Shown here piece after piece: positions 1 through 8,028 of a DNA stretch of 34,018 nt. Source of the DNA: Mucilaginibacter flavus (lineage in GTDB: Bacteria > Bacteroidota > Bacteroidia > Sphingobacteriales > Sphingobacteriaceae). The stretch is taken from NCBI RefSeq assembly GCF_030409315.1, contig NZ_JAUFPS010000083.1, forward strand, positions 1-34,018, written 5' to 3'. Numbering within the stretch: the first letter of the stretch is position 1; the number at the start of each line of letters is the position of its first letter. The notes below the pieces were generated by a model. It saw nothing but the letters and a program-made list of their open reading frames with translations. It searched no databases and had not been told where the DNA came from. The position numbers were made by a program, and so were the translations under genes.

Positions 1-100
1 TACTAACGGATTACTCGTGCACGTTTTTGGAAAAATAGCCGCCGCTTTTATATACCTTATTTTTTAACCCTTGATTCGCATTACTACTTGATACTAAAAT

Positions 101-985
101 TTACTTTTGCCTAAAGCTATCTCCGATAAATTCCAGGGCATCTACTATGCCAGTGCGCCAGTAGGTCCAGGTGTGGGCGCCGTCGCGGATGCGGAATTCG
201 TGGGGGACTTTCTTTTCCATGAGAGCGATGTGGAGCAGGGAGTTTCCTTTGCTTAAGGCATCGTCATCGCCGCAATCAATCCAGTAGCGTACGTCGTTTA
301 GTTCATCGGTTGATTTGCTTTGAATAAGGCCCAATACCGAGTTGGCTTTCCATACATTATTTAGCCTTTCGTTGCCTTTCAAATTAGGGCCAAATACGTT
401 GCTGTAAGCTTCCGTCCAACGGGCATCGGTTACACCTACAAAATCTTCATCGGTGCGTATAGCGGCGCTTAAAGCCGCCGCAGCTGCAAACATATCCGGG
501 TGTTTCAAACTATAAACCATGGTGCCGAAGCCGCCCATAGATAGCCCCGCGATGCCACGGTATTGTTTGGTTGTTTTGGTGCGATATTCTTTTTCGATGG
601 TAGGGATAAATTCCTTAAAAAAGAAATCCTCATAGTTTTGCTTACCGTTATAGTTGTTGATATACCAGCTGGTTAAAGCATCAGGCATTACAATAATCAT
701 CGGCGGGATTTTACCTTCGGCGATGGCTTTATCGGCATAGCGGTTTACCTCGCCAAATTGAAGCCAGCCGGTTTGATCGTCGCCATAACCATGCAGCAGG
801 TAAACTACCGGGTAGGTACGGTTTGATGTTTCATAATCGGCAGGCAGGTAAATGGCATATTTAACGTTGTGCCTCAATATATCACTCTTCACGTTTTGCT
901 CCTCTATAACTTTGCCCACAGGGATGTTCTGCGCAAACAAAACAGAGGGTGAGAGGAGCAGAAGAATTAAAATAAATCTTTTCAT
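101..985 (-). CDS. Secreted esterase, alpha/beta hydrolase (esterase D / feruloyl-esterase-like)
   Basis: The 294-residue protein starts with a signal peptide (about residues 1-19, ending in FAQ), so it probably acts in the periplasm or at the cell surface. It has the putative-esterase fold of the enterochelin esterase/FrmB/acetyl-xylan esterase group. The oxyanion-side motif LLHGYGDD is at about 64-70, the nucleophile elbow GLSMGG puts Ser at 149, an acidic cluster DCGDDD lies near 237-242, and the likely catalytic His is 271 in DGAHTWTYW. All triad positions are present. Related enzymes remove acyl groups (acetyl, feruloyl) from plant polysaccharides, but the substrate cannot be read from sequence. 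A same-length paralog lies at 1568-2452, separated by one unrelated gene, which indicates tandem duplication. Repeat words (TAGTATCAAGTAGTAA type) follow the stop codon and also precede the start. Confidence 0.9.
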   Translation of the reverse strand: MKRFILILLLLSPSVLFAQNIPVGKVIEEQNVKSDILRHNVKYAIYLPADYETSNRTYPVVYLLHGYGDDQTGWLQFGEVNRYADKAIAEGKIPPMIIVMPDALTSWYINNYNGKQNYEDFFFKEFIPTIEKEYRTKTTKQYRGIAGLSMGGFGTMVYSLKHPDMFAAAAALSAAIRTDEDFVGVTDARWTEAYSNVFGPNLKGNERLNNVWKANSVLGLIQSKSTDELNDVRYWIDCGDDDALSKGNSLLHIALMEKKVPHEFRIRDGAHTWTYWRTGIVDALEFIGDSFRQK

Positions 986-1003
986 AGTATCAAGTAATAG
1001 TTA

Positions 1004-1128
1004 GATGTGCAGATTTCAGATGTGCAAATATGCAGATGATTATAATGTCTGATCGACAAATTTGGGTTTTCAAATTTTTAAATTAGCTAATATCATCTGC
1101 ACATCTGAAATCTGCATATCTGCACATC
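1004..1128. repeat. GATGTGCAG-word inverted repeat
   Basis: Two 37-nt arms (1004-1040 and 1092-1128) are built from the words GATGTGCAG, ATTTCAGATG and ATATGCAG and face each other across about 50 bp. The outer 11 bp and the inner 9-10 bp of the arms are complementary, while the middle words are shuffled. The right arm runs into the TGA stop codon of the gene at 1127-1504. The same words occur at 22510-22747 and 31884-31920. Confidence 0.75.
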
Positions 1129-1504
1129 AATTATCAATTATCCACGGTTCTTCGCCGGCTAAGGCTATTTTGTTGGTTGTGTTGTCAATTTTAAATGTCC
1201 AGGTCAGGTAATCGTTTTTGTCGTTTTTAATATCGCTGCAGGTAAAAAAGTAGTATACCTTAAAGCTACATTTGAGTGAACCGGATAAGGTTTCCTTATC
1301 AAACTTAGTATCAGCAATAGTAAACTCCCTAACCTCCGGCGATCCTCCATCATCATGATAATAGGATGCTAGGCTTCGGCAAAAAGTGTAGTGAGCATCT
1401 TTATCCCCAATCAAATTGTCCCAAAACTGTTGAATTGAAATTTCTCCCTCCATCAATTTTGAAAGCTCATTTTCCGATGCCGATAATTCAAAATCTTTTG
1501 TCAT
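1127..1504 (-). CDS. Hypothetical protein
   Basis: I do not recognise this 125-residue protein. It is acidic and charged, without a signal peptide or membrane segment, so it is probably cytoplasmic. The C-terminal half alternates hydrophobic and polar residues (KCSFKVYYFFTC, YLTWTFKIDN), which suggests a small beta-sheet fold such as a SnoaL/NTF2-like or lipocalin-like sheet; this is only a guess. It sits between two paralogous esterase genes on the same strand. Both flanks are filled with word-repeat DNA: TAGTAAGTATC words upstream (about 1531-1560) and GATGTGCAG words directly at the stop codon. It may be a later insertion between the duplicated esterases. The ATG at 1502-1504 is the only good start. 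Confidence 0.6.
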   Translation of the reverse strand: MTKDFELSASENELSKLMEGEISIQQFWDNLIGDKDAHYTFCRSLASYYHDDGGSPEVREFTIADTKFDKETLSGSLKCSFKVYYFFTCSDIKNDKNDYLTWTFKIDNTTNKIALAGEEPWIIDN

Positions 1505-1567
1505 ATACCCGAATGCCTATCGCCAACCTGTCTTACTACTTACTACCTGATACTTACTACTAAAAAG

Positions 1568-2452
1568 CTATTTCTGCCTAAAGCTATCGCCCATAAAATT
1601 TAGCGCGTTGGTGATGCCGGTTCGCCAGTAGGTCCAGTTGTGGGCACCGTCGCGTACACGGAATTCATGCGGTACTTTTTTCTCTATCAAAGCAATGTGC
1701 ATTAGCGAGTTGCCTTTGCTTAAGCCGTCATCATCGCCGCAATCAATCCAGTATCTAACTTTAGTCAGGTCGTCGGTTGTTTTACTTCCAATCAGCCCTA
1801 ACACGGAGTTGGCTTCCCAGGCCTTGCTGAGCCTATCCTTCCCCTTCAACCCACGACCATACAACTGACCAAACACACGCTCATAATTATCATCGGGCAT
1901 ATTGGTCAAATCCTCATCCGGAAATACCGCCGCGCTCAACGCCGCCACTGCCGAAAATAGTTCCGGGTGTTTAATGGCATAAATCATGGTGCCGTATCCG
2001 CCCATGGATAAGCCTGCTACGCCCCGATAACGTTTTTCGGTTTTAACCCGGTAAGCCTGTTCTATATGGGGGATAAATTCCTTGATAAAAAAGTCTTCAT
2101 ATTTTTCCTTACCATCGTACGAATTGATATACCAGCTTGAATCGGCATTGGGCATAACAATAATCATTGGCGGGATGGTACCATCATTAATTGCCTTATC
2201 GGCGTAACGGTTAACCTCGCCAAATTGAAGCCAGCCGGTATTATCATCAGTGTAGCCATGTAACAGGTAAACTACCGGGTAGGTGCGATTGGCTGTTTCG
2301 TAGTCGGCAGGTAGGTAAATGGTATATTTTACGTTACGCTTTAAAGCTTTGCTTTTAACGGTTTGCTCCTCAATTACTTTTCCCTGCTGTGCAAAAGCGG
2401 TGCTTACGCTTAACAAAAAGCAAAATAGCAGGCATTTTTTTAACATTTTCAT
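1568..2452 (-). CDS. Secreted esterase, alpha/beta hydrolase (paralog of 101-985)
   Basis: This 294-residue protein has a signal peptide at about 1-22 (ending AFAQ) and closely resembles the product of 101-985 along its whole length, including the identical C-terminus GDSFRQK. The nucleophile motif GLSMGG places Ser at 149, DCGDDD lies near 237-242 and the putative catalytic His is at 271 (DGAHNWTYW). The main differences are in the 175-205 loop, which usually lines the active-site entrance in this fold, so the two copies may differ in acyl or sugar preference (inference). ATG codons at 2450-2452 and 2444-2446 are both possible starts and the signal peptide works with either. The MBL-fold phosphodiesterase gene ends upstream only 30 bp away, so co-transcription is plausible. 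Confidence 0.9.
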   Translation of the reverse strand: MKMLKKCLLFCFLLSVSTAFAQQGKVIEEQTVKSKALKRNVKYTIYLPADYETANRTYPVVYLLHGYTDDNTGWLQFGEVNRYADKAINDGTIPPMIIVMPNADSSWYINSYDGKEKYEDFFIKEFIPHIEQAYRVKTEKRYRGVAGLSMGGYGTMIYAIKHPELFSAVAALSAAVFPDEDLTNMPDDNYERVFGQLYGRGLKGKDRLSKAWEANSVLGLIGSKTTDDLTKVRYWIDCGDDDGLSKGNSLMHIALIEKKVPHEFRVRDGAHNWTYWRTGITNALNFMGDSFRQK

Positions 2453-2482
2453 TCTATAAAATGGTTTAGTTTTAGGTAACTA

Positions 2483-3445
2483 TTAAAAGGTGAGTGGTTT
2501 ACCCTGCTGCGGGTAAATCAAATTTAACCGCAATTTATTTTCCAGTTTTAGCTCGGCTTTTATTTTTACAATGTTGATCGCAGGCGGTTTTAAATGGGTA
2601 ACAACAATGTTTAAGCCTTTTATGGCGTCGGTACCCGTAAGGGCGGCAAGCTTGTCCATTTCTGCCATGAGCCAATGCGGGGTAAGGTGACCAAACAACG
2701 TTTTATCCGGCTGCTCATCGGGGAACGATACTTCAATCATAATGGCTTTTAACTGTTTGGCTTTTATCAGCGGTGCTATAGCTTGCCAAAGGTTTTGCAT
2801 ATTGGTGCTTTTTTCAATGGTATCGGCACCTGTATCGCCCAGGTATAAAGTGTATGCATCGGCACTATGCACTAAAAATGCGGTGCTGGTTAAGTTGGAG
2901 TGACTCAATGGAAATGCCTGCACTTTCATGTCGGTATTTTCAATAGCCGTTTCGGTACCTGGAGTAAGTGGCTGATAGCGAAATTTCTTTAAGGCAGGTG
3001 CTTCGCCCTGGTCCGCAAAATTAGCCCAGCTTGCCCAGGTGAAATAATGGTTTTTAAGCGTTTCTAAAGTGCTTTGCAAACCGTAAATATTTTTAGTACT
3101 ATCATCTGGCGAGTTAATGATCAAACCCGCAAGGTGATCAAGATGCGCGTGCGATATAAAATAACCTTTTATATACTGCCGTAGCACTTTTTCGGCAGGT
3201 ACATCAAAAGCTTTGTTCTCAACTGCCTTTACAATACCGGCATGTAGGGTTCCGGCATCAAGGCACACATAGTTGTTGGTACCATTTGTGGCCAGCATAT
3301 AAGCCGATAGGTTACTTTCATCAATACCACCTAACACGCCTAAAGGTACCAACCTGAAAGCCGGCTTATTTTTAACCTGGGCCGACGAAAAAAATGGCAA
3401 TAGCCAACATAAAACAATAATTATTGAGGTGTATTTACGGGTCAT
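2483..3445 (-). CDS. Secreted class-II 3',5'-cyclic-nucleotide phosphodiesterase (MBL fold)
   Basis: The 320-residue protein has an N-terminal signal peptide (about 1-23, ending SSAQ). Metal-binding motif SHAHLDHLAG places His99, His101, Asp103 and His104 as in the metallo-beta-lactamase fold. Further family motifs are FPLSHSNL, YLGDTGAD, IEVSFPDEQ, LFGHLTPH and VVTHLKP. This set, particularly the Glu-Val-Ser-Phe and GHL segments, matches yeast PDE1/CpdP-type class-II phosphodiesterases rather than beta-lactamases. The expected reaction is hydrolysis of cAMP or cGMP to the 5'-monophosphate using two metal ions. With a signal peptide it would act in the periplasm, perhaps salvaging external cyclic nucleotides (inference). 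It lies 30 bp upstream of the esterase at 1568-2452 on the same strand. Confidence 0.85.
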   Translation of the reverse strand: MTRKYTSIIIVLCWLLPFFSSAQVKNKPAFRLVPLGVLGGIDESNLSAYMLATNGTNNYVCLDAGTLHAGIVKAVENKAFDVPAEKVLRQYIKGYFISHAHLDHLAGLIINSPDDSTKNIYGLQSTLETLKNHYFTWASWANFADQGEAPALKKFRYQPLTPGTETAIENTDMKVQAFPLSHSNLTSTAFLVHSADAYTLYLGDTGADTIEKSTNMQNLWQAIAPLIKAKQLKAIMIEVSFPDEQPDKTLFGHLTPHWLMAEMDKLAALTGTDAIKGLNIVVTHLKPPAINIVKIKAELKLENKLRLNLIYPQQGKPLTF

Positions 3446-3532
3446 TACAGGTAGTTTTTCAAATGCTATATGGGCAAATGTTCAACCACTAAATTAATGA
3501 TATAGCCGTTAATTAAACAAAATAAATAAGTT

Positions 3533-3700
3533 TTAAAAGTGGTACCTGTTAGCAAGGCAGTTTTCACAAAAGAACTTTTTTATAGGGAGCCAAAACAGGA
3601 ATGTTTTAAGGAGTACGCCTCTTCGGCGGCGCGTATCTAAAATTTGCTTGCACTTTTTGCACCTGTACACCGGGCGCGGATCATCGTTAACAATTTGCAT
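3533..3700 (-). CDS. Small zinc-ribbon protein (55 aa)
   Basis: Translating the minus strand from the ATG at 3698-3700 to the TAA at 3533-3535 gives 55 residues with two CxxC knuckles, CKKC (14-17) and CENC (45-48), separated by 27 residues. Between them are an Arg-rich stretch and FWLPIKKFF. It aligns without gaps to the small proteins at 24436-24624 and 24741-24932: all share RG nine residues after the second Cys, then a Lys, then LP followed by two basic residues and an aromatic, and end in Y-x-F. The conservation of this frame supports real coding. Function is unknown; a four-Cys zinc ribbon with basic surface suggests nucleic-acid or protein binding. It lies alone between the phosphodiesterase and AI-2E genes. 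Confidence 0.8.
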   Translation of the reverse strand: MQIVNDDPRPVYRCKKCKQILDTRRRRGVLLKTFLFWLPIKKFFCENCLANRYHF

Positions 3701-3785
3701 TACTTTAATCAGGGGTATCTGTAAGATACAAATCTATATAAAATGCCTAATAGTTAAGGGTTGATGTAACTTTTTTATTACCAAT

Positions 3786-4880
3786 TTATTCGGTTTCCAT
3801 TTCCTCAGCAACTTTTTTGTTAGACTCGTAGTCGCCGCCAAGCAGGTAGCCCCAGGGTTTAAGGCTTTCTATCCTGTCGAAAATGATTTTGAAAATAGCA
3901 ATAACCGGGATAGAAAGAAACATGCCCGAAAGCCCCCAAATCATTTCGCCCAATATAATACCTATAAAAGAGATGAGCGCATTGAGCCGTACTTTTGAGC
4001 CTACGATGGTAGGCAGTAAAAAGTTGGCATCAACCGCGTGTATGGATATTACGCTGATAACCACGGTAATTGCTTTGCTGATGTTACCCGTGGCAAAAGT
4101 GATAACCGTACTAAGCACCAGGGCCGAAAAGATGCCTATGTAGGGTATAATGTTAAACAGCCCCACTATAATGCCCAGCAAAACCGCGTATTTGATACCA
4201 ATAAGCCAAAAAACGGTGATAGCCACAGTGGCTACTATAGCCATTTCCAATAAAAGCCCTAAAATGTATTGTCTTAATATAGATTGGATGTTTTCTACAA
4301 TATCCATCACCACCGCATGATTTTCGTCTCTGAAAACCCAGATAATAAAGCGGATGAGCAGGCGCCTGTATAGTAATATAAAAAAGGTAAAGATGAGGAT
4401 AAACACATAAAAAATCATCAATGACGATACCGCGCCAAAAGTGGTGCTAACTACATCGGTGCCAGATTCCATTATCTTCTTGGAGGCATCCTGTACATAT
4501 TTAAGCTGGTTATCGGCATCAATATGGAAAGCCGATTGTACCCATTGCTGCAGATCATGAAGTGACTGCTCTACCTGTTTTTTTAGCATCGGCCAATCAT
4601 GACTGAGGTTTGAGATCTGCGATCCTACCAGGTACAAAATACCGCCAACCAGACCCACTAATAATAAGATAGATACCAACGACGACATGCTGCGCGGCAG
4701 CCTGAGTTTTTTCTCCAGGAAATTTGAGACCGGCAGCAATAAAATAGCGAAGATAAAACCGAAGATGAGTGGGTCAAGAATATCTTTTCCCACTATAATA
4801 AGATAGCCCAGTGCCAGGAAACCAATAAGCGTAAGTGCAAGTCGTTCGTAAAAAGGTGCTATTAGTTTTTTTGTTGGCAT
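3786..4880 (-). CDS. AI-2E family transporter (permease)
   Basis: The 364-residue protein has the AI-2E permease pattern: two close membrane segments near the N-terminus (about 15-52), a third at about 63-85, a soluble helical region (about 90-140) and then a bundle of hydrophobic segments to about residue 340. The family signature is visible in the stretch GLFNIIPYIGIF and in the C-terminal segment EMIWGLSGMFLSIPVIAIFK. Members of this family export autoinducer-2 (TqsA) or act as Na+/H+ antiporters, and the substrate cannot be assigned from sequence. It resides in the inner membrane. The C-terminal tail is acidic. It appears to be transcribed alone, with repeat-rich DNA upstream at 4955-5125. 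Confidence 0.9.
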   Translation of the reverse strand: MPTKKLIAPFYERLALTLIGFLALGYLIIVGKDILDPLIFGFIFAILLLPVSNFLEKKLRLPRSMSSLVSILLLVGLVGGILYLVGSQISNLSHDWPMLKKQVEQSLHDLQQWVQSAFHIDADNQLKYVQDASKKIMESGTDVVSTTFGAVSSLMIFYVFILIFTFFILLYRRLLIRFIIWVFRDENHAVVMDIVENIQSILRQYILGLLLEMAIVATVAITVFWLIGIKYAVLLGIIVGLFNIIPYIGIFSALVLSTVITFATGNISKAITVVISVISIHAVDANFLLPTIVGSKVRLNALISFIGIILGEMIWGLSGMFLSIPVIAIFKIIFDRIESLKPWGYLLGGDYESNKKVAEEMETE

Positions 4881-4954
4881 ATGGTAGGGGATTTTTCCTG
4901 CTTTATTTTGATGGATAACGTTTAGTTAAATGAGATGTTTGAAGATAGGAAATT

Positions 4955-5125
4955 TAGTTTGCAGTTGCCAGTTATAAGTGGGCAGTTCTCAGTTTGCAGT
5001 TACCAGTAAGGGGTTGGCAACAGGCAGTTCTCAGCCTATAGTTCGAATATTTTCTAATTTTTCTACATTATTTGCCTACTGCCTAACTGTTTACTGTCCA
5101 CCGATGATTGAAAACTGCCAACTGG
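4955..5125. repeat. CAGTT-word inverted repeat
   Basis: The left arm (about 4955-5032) repeats words such as CAGTTGCCAG, GGCAGTTCTCAG and TTTGCAGTTACCAG. The right arm (about 5070-5125) carries their complements (TGCCTACTGCCTAACTG, GAAAACTGCCAACTGG). The arms can pair imperfectly across about 40 bp of AT-rich DNA. The element fills most of the gap between the divergent AI-2E and DUF6496 genes. The same word family occurs at 12750-12861. Confidence 0.65.
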
Positions 5126-5169
5126 CCCACGTTTTGCTTTAGTTGATATATCTACTAAAAAACAATGTT

Positions 5170-5346
5170 ATGGCAAAGTATTCAGAAAAAGCGAGTGAAA
5201 AGGTTGCAGAAACTATGCACGAAATGAAGGAAGGGAAATTGAAAAGCGGCAGCGGTAAAAAAGTAACCGATAAAAAACAAGCTATTGCGATAGGTTTGTC
5301 TGAAGCGCGAAAAGAAGGAGCGAAAGTGCCGAAGAAGAAGAGCTGA
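5170..5346 (+). CDS. DUF6496 domain small basic protein
   Basis: The 58-residue protein matches the short DUF6496 pattern: MAKYSEKASEKVAETMHEMK, then a Lys/Gly/Ser-rich linker, then KKQAIAIGLSEARKEGAKVP and a Lys-rich tail. I chose the ATG at 5170 because the family begins at MAKYSEK; an upstream in-frame ATG at 5143 would add nine poorly fitting residues. The protein is very basic and cytoplasmic. Related small Lys-rich proteins in Bacteroidota and Proteobacteria are suspected of nucleic-acid binding or stress roles, but function is unproven. It stands alone, converging on the gene at 5412-5915 with a perfect 33-nt palindrome between them. Confidence 0.8.
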   Translation: MAKYSEKASEKVAETMHEMKEGKLKSGSGKKVTDKKQAIAIGLSEARKEGAKVPKKKS

Positions 5347-5367
5347 TCGTGGGGCCAAATTCGCGAG

Positions 5368-5400
5368 AGCCTTACGAAGTTTTTAAAACTTCGTAAGGCT
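5368..5400. repeat. 33-nt perfect palindrome (REP-like or bidirectional terminator)
   Basis: The arm AGCCTTACGAAGTTTT (5368-5383) and its exact complement (5385-5400) flank a single central T. It lies between the convergent genes at 5170-5346 and 5412-5915. A second copy at 11214-11246 differs at two stem positions with both changes compensated on the other arm. There is no U-tract after the stem, so a classical intrinsic terminator is not certain. Confidence 0.8.
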
Positions 5401-5411
5401 GCATTCTTCAA

Positions 5412-5915
5412 CTATTTAAAATCAGTTGCAATCCAGCTGGCCAGGTTGCCTTCTTTATTAATCTCGATGATCTTTTCAACTTCGGGGTCGGTTTGATGGC
5501 TTGGCTCAACGTTGTATTTGGCAATCATGGCCCGCAGGGCAAAAAGATTGGCGGCGTTACGATCAAAATCTGTTTTATGCTGTAACGCAAATTTGGCGTA
5601 TTGCGATGTGTAAGTAAACATCAATTCCGGGTTTTTATCGCACAACGCATCTACTGTTTTGTTTACAGATACTTTAACGTTGTGTGCTCCCTGAATCCAG
5701 GCCAGGATAAACAACCGGGCAGCCTGCCTTTTTTCGCGTTTATCTTTCCAGCCTGTTTGTTGCAGCCAGTCGGCGGTGCTGATGACTTGTGGTTCGTACA
5801 TTTCAAAGTCGGCATCGGTTTGTAAAACGTAATGCATCGGCACATCAAATTTTTGCGCTTTGGCAGTAAAGCTGAAAGTAATAGTAATAAGTATCAGTAA
5901 AAGCAGTTGTTTCAT
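5412..5915 (-). CDS. Secreted hypothetical protein
   Basis: This 167-residue protein has a clear signal peptide (about 1-20, MKQLLLLILITITF then TAKAQ). The mature part is predicted to be helical, with an ADWLQQTGW segment, an AARLFILAWIQGAHNVKVSV segment and a final NLASWIATDF stretch. I do not recognise a domain. It is most likely periplasmic. The gene starts 19 bp after the end of the M48 peptidase gene on the same strand, so it is probably expressed from that upstream unit and could be an accessory of the peptidase (inference from position only). Confidence 0.7.
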   Translation of the reverse strand: MKQLLLLILITITFSFTAKAQKFDVPMHYVLQTDADFEMYEPQVISTADWLQQTGWKDKREKRQAARLFILAWIQGAHNVKVSVNKTVDALCDKNPELMFTYTSQYAKFALQHKTDFDRNAANLFALRAMIAKYNVEPSHQTDPEVEKIIEINKEGNLASWIATDFK

Positions 5916-5934
5916 ATTGTTTTTATAGGGTTAA

Positions 5935-8028
5935 TTATTGCAAACCAGCCTGGAAGTTCAGGAGGTCTTTCTTTATTTCGAAATTACGTTTGGATACAGC
6001 GGATATATAGGCGCTAACACCGGCATTAAAAATGGCTATAGCCGCGTTATCGTATTTGGGTTCATAATAATACATCCATTTCGAGGATAGGTATTTATCA
6101 AGCGCCTGCACCTGTTCGTCGACTAAATGTTGCCGGGTTTCCTCATCGGCAATAACGGTTTCAATTCTCGGTTTCAACTCGCGCTCGTATTTATAAACCT
6201 GGTTAACGGTGCGGTTAATGTTTTCTACCGTCATGGTGTTATAAACATTATTGAATACCGTCATGGTATTATTATACAATTCATAATCTTTAACAGCATC
6301 GGTCTGGTAATGCAGCAGCTTACGGTATTTTGCAATCAGCATTTCGCTTTCCGGCTCAGTTTTGCAAGCGTTATAAAAATATATAAATATGTTTTTGTCC
6401 AATGTTTCCTGTTGTTTAACTGCTTCCTGCCGTTCCTGGTCTATCAATTCTCTAACAGCATCGGCTTGCTCAGCTTTGTATTTATTGCCCTTGTAATCAA
6501 ATGTTTTCACATCTTTTTGGGTAATGGCAAGCGTATCCAAAATGGCCATATCCTGTTGCATCCTTTCAATCCTTTTACGCAAGCCACAATGGGCATCGGT
6601 AAACAACTCATCAAAAACGGGCTTCACGTTTGCTGCTTCTTTTATTGCTTTATCTATATCAAACGCCGTTATGCTACGTTCATCATAATAGCCTTTGTAA
6701 AGGGCGTTAAAAGAGTTTTCGTTAACCGCTTTGTAAAAGTCGGTCTTAAAATCGTCAAAGTTGATAACAGAAAAATCGGGGTTTAGTTTCGTTGTGGAAT
6801 AAACATCATTGGTGAGTTGTGTTTGCAGCTCATCGACATTATTAAATAGTAACCAGGCCGGTTGGCTAACCGCCGGGGCATCAAGGTTGATTTTTTTTAA
6901 AGCAGCTTCGCGATCTTCCTTTGAAGGGTGCGATGACCATTGATTGTTAATCACAATCTGGCTGGTATCGTTTACCTGTAAATCGGCGGTAATAATGGGC
7001 AGGCCGGCATTATCAACCTGTATGTTTTGCTGCTTTGCAAAATGCCTGATCATTTCCATTTGCTGCGGATAAAAATTGGCAGACCGCTGGTTATCCCGAA
7101 AGCGACGATCCCAGTAATTGAGTAAACCAGAATAGCAAAGCTGCCCAATTTCAATACGTTTTAATGACGAGATCATTTGGTTTGAGCCGCTCACATAAGC
7201 AGCAGTAGCATCGGCATGAAACTCCATCTCGCGCGATAAGGCCAGGTAAGTTTTATTGACAATTACATAAATTTTTCTGAGGATGAATTGCATAGCCTCA
7301 ATAATTTTAATGTTGACCCATGCAATGGCCCTGAATATGTTATGGATGCGGGCAAAGCCGTTGATGAGTTTTCCATATCCCTCATTATCATAAAGCATAT
7401 TGTAAATAACCTTGTTAAGGTTATAAACGTAACTGCCAAATTTCATACTCCGTTGCGAAAAATGCCCAAACTCATGCGCCATTACCGCCTTAAACTCCGA
7501 TATGTTTACCGCGTTAACCAACCCCAAACCAATTTTAAGGTTCTTTTTAACGGGGAAAAACATACTCCAAAAGCTGGAATCATAAAACACGCCGGCGTTT
7601 ACATCGGCCGATATAAAAATCTTTTTAGGGAAGGGGGCCTGTGCTTCGGTTGTTAATTGCCTGATGAATGCAAATAGCTGGGGTTGCTCTTCTTCGGTCA
7701 CTTCCATCATACCGGAGCGATCCGTAGGATTGCTTTTAAACAGGAATTTGATTACAAAGAAAAACAGGATAAATGCCGCGCCTATAAATGCCGCCCCGGC
7801 TACCAGGCCAAAAAATGATGTAAGACCAGATATAATGGCAATACCCAGGTAAACAAACGCGATAGCAATAGCTATGGCCGCCAACAATAAAATGAGGTAG
7901 GTAATTAAAAAGAGAAAAATAGCGCCTATTGACCGGTAAACCTGTTTGTTAAATGATTTGGAAGGTTTGAGGATCTTTTTATCGGCTCCGGCAGGCATCG
8001 GCGGAAACGAAAAGGCGGTATTGCTCAT
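5935..8028 (-). CDS. M48 family membrane metallopeptidase
   Basis: This 697-residue protein has strong membrane segments at about 33-62 and 64-98, followed by a zinc-peptidase domain. The HExxH motif is at 185-189 (MAHEFGHFS) and the third ligand motif E269-FHA-D273 follows as in M48 peptidases (Ste24/HtpX-like). The C-terminal 350 residues form a long helical region without recognised motifs, making it much longer than HtpX (about 290 residues). M48 peptidases degrade membrane or periplasmic proteins for quality control; the target here is unknown. Its start codon directly abuts the stop codon of the Gfo/Idh/MocA gene (8029), so the two genes are likely co-transcribed, and the small secreted protein at 5412-5915 follows. 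Confidence 0.88.
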   Translation of the reverse strand: MSNTAFSFPPMPAGADKKILKPSKSFNKQVYRSIGAIFLFLITYLILLLAAIAIAIAFVYLGIAIISGLTSFFGLVAGAAFIGAAFILFFFVIKFLFKSNPTDRSGMMEVTEEEQPQLFAFIRQLTTEAQAPFPKKIFISADVNAGVFYDSSFWSMFFPVKKNLKIGLGLVNAVNISEFKAVMAHEFGHFSQRSMKFGSYVYNLNKVIYNMLYDNEGYGKLINGFARIHNIFRAIAWVNIKIIEAMQFILRKIYVIVNKTYLALSREMEFHADATAAYVSGSNQMISSLKRIEIGQLCYSGLLNYWDRRFRDNQRSANFYPQQMEMIRHFAKQQNIQVDNAGLPIITADLQVNDTSQIVINNQWSSHPSKEDREAALKKINLDAPAVSQPAWLLFNNVDELQTQLTNDVYSTTKLNPDFSVINFDDFKTDFYKAVNENSFNALYKGYYDERSITAFDIDKAIKEAANVKPVFDELFTDAHCGLRKRIERMQQDMAILDTLAITQKDVKTFDYKGNKYKAEQADAVRELIDQERQEAVKQQETLDKNIFIYFYNACKTEPESEMLIAKYRKLLHYQTDAVKDYELYNNTMTVFNNVYNTMTVENINRTVNQVYKYERELKPRIETVIADEETRQHLVDEQVQALDKYLSSKWMYYYEPKYDNAAIAIFNAGVSAYISAVSKRNFEIKKDLLNFQAGLQ

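Noticed and set aside
101..2452. Polysaccharide utilisation locus
   Set aside because: No SusC/SusD pair, glycoside hydrolase or hybrid sensor is present near the esterases.
4955..5125. Possible CRISPR array in the CAGTT repeats
   Set aside because: Words are degenerate, of varying length, without uniform spacers, and arranged as opposed arms. No cas genes are present.
6127..6786. 219-codon open frame on the plus strand
   Set aside because: It lies antisense to the M48 peptidase gene, and its hydrophobic, Phe/Ile-rich translation is the usual product of a complementary frame.
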